Source of the DNA: Gammaproteobacteria bacterium
GTDB taxonomy: Bacteria > Pseudomonadota > Gammaproteobacteria > Ga0077536
DNA length: 64,000 bases
Direction of reading: 5' to 3'
NCBI GenBank assembly: GCA_024235015.1
Contig: JACKNG010000004.1
Span: forward strand, 62,001-126,000
The position numbers were made by a program, and so were the translations under genes. The notes under the pieces are model-generated. The model saw nothing but the letters and a program-made list of their open reading frames with translations. It ran no database searches and was not told the origin of the DNA. Below, in pieces: positions 61,032 to 64,000 of this stretch (position 1 is the first letter of the stretch; every line of letters starts with the position of its first letter).

Positions 61032-61616
61032 CTAACCGCTACGGTCGAGCAACTTGTAGCTGACATGCCGCGTGTGACCGGCCTTGCGCACGCACCACGG
61101 CGACGGCGGATCGGGCGCATCGATCGCTTGTTCGAGGTAGACCAGGGCGCGCGGCGCGAGCCAGCCCTGGGCGAGCCGCTCGAGCAGGGCCGCGGTGACG
61201 CCGGCCGCGAACGGCGGGTCGAGGAACACGACGTCGAAGGGCCGGGCCGGGCTGGTCAACCAGTGCTCGGCATCGTCGCGCACGACCGTGACCGCCGCGC
61301 CGGCGTCGAGCCGCGTGCGCAGCGCTGCAAGGCGTTCGACCAGTACCGCGTCGCGCTCGACGAGGACGGCGCTCGCCGCACCGCGCGAGACCGCTTCGAG
61401 GCCGAGCACGCCGGTGCCGGCATAGAGATCCAGGCAGCGCGCACCCTCGATCCAGGGCGCCAGCCAATTGAACAGGGTCTCGCGCACGCGGTCACCGCTC
61501 GGGCGCAGGTCCGGGCGTGCAGCGACCTCGATGCGCGTGCCGCGCCAGCGGCCGCCGATGATGCGTACGCTGCCGGCCGCGCCGCGCGGGGCTTCAGCCT
61601 TCGTCCGCTTCGGCAC
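61032..61616 (-). CDS. rsmD: 16S rRNA (guanine-966-N2)-methyltransferase RsmD
   Basis: A protein of 194 residues, probably starting at GTG 61616 (VPKRTKAEAP), within the end of the upstream peptidase gene. RNA-binding start SVRIIGGRWRGTRIEV; substrate motif RPSGDRVRETLFNWL; SAM motif I CLDLYAGTGVLGLEAVSRGA; catalytic VVFLDPPFAAG. It methylates G966 of 16S rRNA. A basic extension upstream of the GTG in the same frame is unlikely to be used. Confidence 0.93.
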   Translation of the reverse strand: MPKRTKAEAPRGAAGSVRIIGGRWRGTRIEVAARPDLRPSGDRVRETLFNWLAPWIEGARCLDLYAGTGVLGLEAVSRGAASAVLVERDAVLVERLAALRTRLDAGAAVTVVRDDAEHWLTSPARPFDVVFLDPPFAAGVTAALLERLAQGWLAPRALVYLEQAIDAPDPPSPWCVRKAGHTRHVSYKLLDRSG

Positions 61617-62913
61617 GACCGACGATGACCGTGACCAGGCCGTCCAGCGGCACCCGCCGCGCGAAGGCATCCCTGACATCTTCCGCGGTGACCGCGGCGA
61701 CCTGGCGCGTGAACTGCTCGAGATAGTCCAGCGGCAGATCGTAGAAGCCGATCATGGCGATGTATTCGACGATCTTGTCGTTGCTGTCGATGCGCAGCGG
61801 AAAGCCGCCGATGAGGTTCTGCTTGGCCGCCTCGAGATCCGCCGCCGGCGGGCCGTCGGCGATGAAGCCGCCAAGGGTTTCACGCAGCACCGCGAGTGCC
61901 TCGGGTTCCTGCGAGCGGTCGGTCTGGAGCAGCGCCACGAAGGGCCCCTCGGCGGCCATCGGCACGAAGTAACTCGACGCGCTGTAGGACAGACCGCGCT
62001 TGTTGCGGATCTCGCGGAACAGGATCGAGACCAGCGCGTTGCCGCCCAGCGCGTGGTTGCCGACCAGCAGCGGGAAGTAATCGGGATCGCCGCGCCGCAT
62101 GCCGGGCAGGCCGACACGGACGTGACTCTGGATGGACGGGTACTCGACGCGCAGCTCGTGCGCCGAGGTGGCTGCCGGCGCCGGCAGCGCGGCGGCGCGC
62201 TCACCGGCGGCGAGGCCCACGCTGAGCTGTTCGGCGATCGCCGCCGCGCGGGCGCGGTCGAGGTCGCCGACGATGGCGATGACGGCATTGCGCGCCACGT
62301 AGTAGCGGCGGTGGAAGGCGACGACGTCGTCGCGGCCGAGCGCGGTGACGCTGTCGGCGGTGCCGTCGGGCGGCGAGGCATAGGGATGATCGCCGTAGAT
62401 CTCGCGGTAGAAGGTGTCTTCGGCGATCGATTCGGGCGATTGCTCGCGATGGCGCAGGGCGACCAGGGCACGGCCCTTGATACGGTCGACCGCGGCGGCA
62501 TCGAAACGCGGTCGCGCGATGGCGTCGGCGAGCAGCACCAGCGCCGGGTCGGCGTAGCGCGGCTCGGCCAGGGTGCGCACCCCGACGTAGGCCATGTCGC
62601 GCAGGGAACCGTTCGACAGCCGCGCACCGGTCGCGCCGAGAGCGCTGCTGAACGCATCGGCGTCGCGCTCACCGGCGCCTTCGCGCAGGAGGTCGTTGGT
62701 GAGTTCGGCAAGCCCCGGCTGGCCGTCGTCGCGCGCGCTGCCGGCGGCGAACACCACGCGCGCGTCGATCATCGGGATCTCGGGTGCGGCGACGAAGTAC
62801 ACCCGCGCGCCGTTGGCCGTCGTCCAGTGTTCGATCTCGGGCATGGCCGTCGCGTTGCCGGCGAGGCCGCAGGCGAACGCCGCCACCAACATGATCGCCA
62901 GGACGCGGCTCAC
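61594..62913 (-). CDS. M16-family peptidase-like protein, non-catalytic subunit
   Basis: A protein of 439 residues with a signal peptide (1-23). The M16 fold is clear (GLAELTNDLLREGAG, YYVARNAVIAIVGDLD, FREIRNKRGLSYSASSYF), but the zinc motif HxxEH is replaced (GLAELTND), so it cannot bind metal. It retains the Arg/Tyr pair (RGLSYS) used for substrate. The start overlaps the upstream, metal-binding M16 gene by 4 bases, so the two likely form a periplasmic heterodimer like mitochondrial-processing-peptidase pairs. Confidence 0.92.
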   Translation of the reverse strand: MSRVLAIMLVAAFACGLAGNATAMPEIEHWTTANGARVYFVAAPEIPMIDARVVFAAGSARDDGQPGLAELTNDLLREGAGERDADAFSSALGATGARLSNGSLRDMAYVGVRTLAEPRYADPALVLLADAIARPRFDAAAVDRIKGRALVALRHREQSPESIAEDTFYREIYGDHPYASPPDGTADSVTALGRDDVVAFHRRYYVARNAVIAIVGDLDRARAAAIAEQLSVGLAAGERAAALPAPAATSAHELRVEYPSIQSHVRVGLPGMRRGDPDYFPLLVGNHALGGNALVSILFREIRNKRGLSYSASSYFVPMAAEGPFVALLQTDRSQEPEALAVLRETLGGFIADGPPAADLEAAKQNLIGGFPLRIDSNDKIVEYIAMIGFYDLPLDYLEQFTRQVAAVTAEDVRDAFARRVPLDGLVTVIVGRAEADEG

Positions 62914-64000
62914 GACTTCGCCTCCGGCACCAGGTAGGACACGGTCAGCCCGTCGGGCACGAAATACTTGGCGGCAACAGCCTGCACCTGCGCCGGGGTC
63001 ACGGCGCGAATCTTGTCGACGTACTCGTCGCGCAGGCGCCAGTCGAGGCCGACCGATTCCAGGCTGCCGATGATGATGGCCTGGTGCATCATCGAGTCAC
63101 GTTCGAACACGGTGTCGGCGACGACCTGGGTCTTGATGCGCTCGAGCTCCTCGGCCGAGGGCGGCGCCTGCTTGAGCGCATCGATCTCGCCCAGGATGGC
63201 CTGCTCGAGGTCGGCCAGCGCCACGCCGTCGCGCGGCACCGCGTTGAAGTAGAACAGGGTCGGCAGCATGGCCGTGGCGGAGAAACCGGCATCGATGTGC
63301 GAGGCGAGTTCACGGCCACGCACGAGGTTGCGCGAGAGCCGCGCGCTGGCATCGCCGTCGAGGGTCTCGGCGAGCACGTCGAGGGCGTAGATCTCCCATT
63401 CCTCGACCGCCTCGTCGCGCACCGCCGCCGGCAGCACGGGCACCTTGAAGCCCATCACGAGATAGGGATTGCGGGCCTTGTCGCTGGCATAGGTGACGCG
63501 CTTGGTGCCGTGCTGGGGTACTTCGGGGCGCGCCTTGGGCGGTACGATCTCGCGCGCTGGCAGCGGACCGAAGTGCTTGATGGCCAGGGCATGTACGGCA
63601 GCGGGGTCGACGTCGCCGACGACCACCAGGGTGGCGTTGTTGGGGCCGTACCAGCGCTGGTACCACTGGCGGATATCGGCCGCGGTCATCTGCTCGATGT
63701 CGGCTTCCCAGCCGATGATCGGCTGGCGATAGGGGCCGGTCTGGAACGCGACCGCCTGGGTCGCCTCGCTGGCCAGCGCCTGCGGGTTGTCGTCCGTGCG
63801 CAAGCGGCGCTCCTCGAGCACGACGTTGATCTCCTTGGCGAATTCCTCGTCGCTGATGACGAGGTTGTGCATGCGCTCGGCTTCGAGGCGGAAGCTCTCC
63901 TCGACGTTGTCGGCAGCCCATTGCTGGAAGTACGCGGTGTAATCGGTGCTGGTGAAGGCGTTCTCGCGCCCGCCGCGGCTGGCCACGATGCGCGAGAACT
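62910..64000 (-). CDS. M16-family zinc peptidase, catalytic subunit (N-terminus outside window)
   Basis: At least 363 residues; the frame runs off the right edge, so the signal peptide and the HxxEH motif are missing here. The visible part starts with SRIVASRGGRENAFTS, the conserved segment shortly after the zinc site, followed by TDYTAYF. The third zinc ligand is in KEINVVLEERRL, and the downstream WYGPNNATLVVVGDV is typical of M16. Cleaves peptides in the periplasm. Pairs with the zinc-less subunit gene immediately downstream. Confidence 0.92.
   Translation of the reverse strand, partial: FSRIVASRGGRENAFTSTDYTAYFQQWAADNVEESFRLEAERMHNLVISDEEFAKEINVVLEERRLRTDDNPQALASEATQAVAFQTGPYRQPIIGWEADIEQMTAADIRQWYQRWYGPNNATLVVVGDVDPAAVHALAIKHFGPLPAREIVPPKARPEVPQHGTKRVTYASDKARNPYLVMGFKVPVLPAAVRDEAVEEWEIYALDVLAETLDGDASARLSRNLVRGRELASHIDAGFSATAMLPTLFYFNAVPRDGVALADLEQAILGEIDALKQAPPSAEELERIKTQVVADTVFERDSMMHQAIIIGSLESVGLDWRLRDEYVDKIRAVTPAQVQAVAAKYFVPDGLTVSYLVPEAKS

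Overview
The window is very GC-rich, densely coded chromosomal DNA. Gene order points to a Gammaproteobacterium: hemC-hemD-hemX-hemY; gshB-tonB-yqgE-ruvX-pyrR-pyrB-pyrC'; pilT-pilU // yggS-proC-yggT-yggU-metX-metW; pyrE...slmA-argB-algC-coaBC // radC-rpmB-rpmG; mutM; rsmD-coaD-fdx. These blocks are shared in part with Pseudomonas and with Chromatiales/Ectothiorhodospiraceae-type lineages. The base composition, the non-Calvin phosphoribulokinase prkB, the Alvin-type ferredoxin and the pyrK-like gene fit an uncultured or Ectothiorhodospiraceae-like lineage. That placement is inference; no rRNA gene is present.

Layout. 1-8.7 kb: a giant sensor kinase (open at the left edge) with 13 tandem GAF units, then HisKA and HATPase_c, followed by a lone receiver and a receiver-nucleotidyl cyclase, all overlapping by 4 bases. 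8.7-14.6 kb: an MBL-fold protein, a Tat-exported PhoX-like protein, msbA, prkB and an orphan ParA. 14.7-18.8 kb: the heme cluster on the minus strand. 19.4-27.0 kb: glutathione synthetase, TonB, YqgE, RuvX and a pyrimidine block whose dihydroorotase homologue has lost catalytic residues and is followed by a PyrK-like flavoprotein and a TrmB-like methyltransferase. 27.0-33.4 kb: a minus-strand accessory stretch of small genes (glutaredoxin, alkyltransferase-like protein, hydrolase, lipoproteins, GFA protein, cupin) and a cytochrome c with a Gly/His/Cys-rich linker. 33.4-36.8 kb: three PilT-family ATPases in a row. 37.0-50.7 kb: conserved housekeeping genes, including rpmG and a clear intrinsic terminator. 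50.7-64 kb: a fatty-acid desaturase, a HyuA-like protein without its partner, a three-gene Gld-like ABC export block running into mutM, a perfect 24-bp inverted repeat, ggt-fdx-coaD, rsmD and an M16 peptidase pair open at the right edge.

How the parts work together. The first three genes form one signalling operon: many GAF ligand or redox sensors feed one kinase, with a single-domain receiver and a cyclic-nucleotide output. The heme, pyrimidine, methionine, proline, arginine and CoA genes are core metabolism. PilT and two PilU-like proteins would power and modulate type IV pilus retraction. Adjacent genes on one strand often overlap by 1-20 bases, which suggests translational coupling. No tRNA, rRNA, CRISPR array, complete insertion sequence, prophage or defence island was seen. 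The most unusual items are the GAF array, the pilT-pilU-pilU-like triplet, the metal-ligand-rich cytochrome linker, the degenerate dihydroorotase with PyrK, and three different intergenic inverted-repeat elements.
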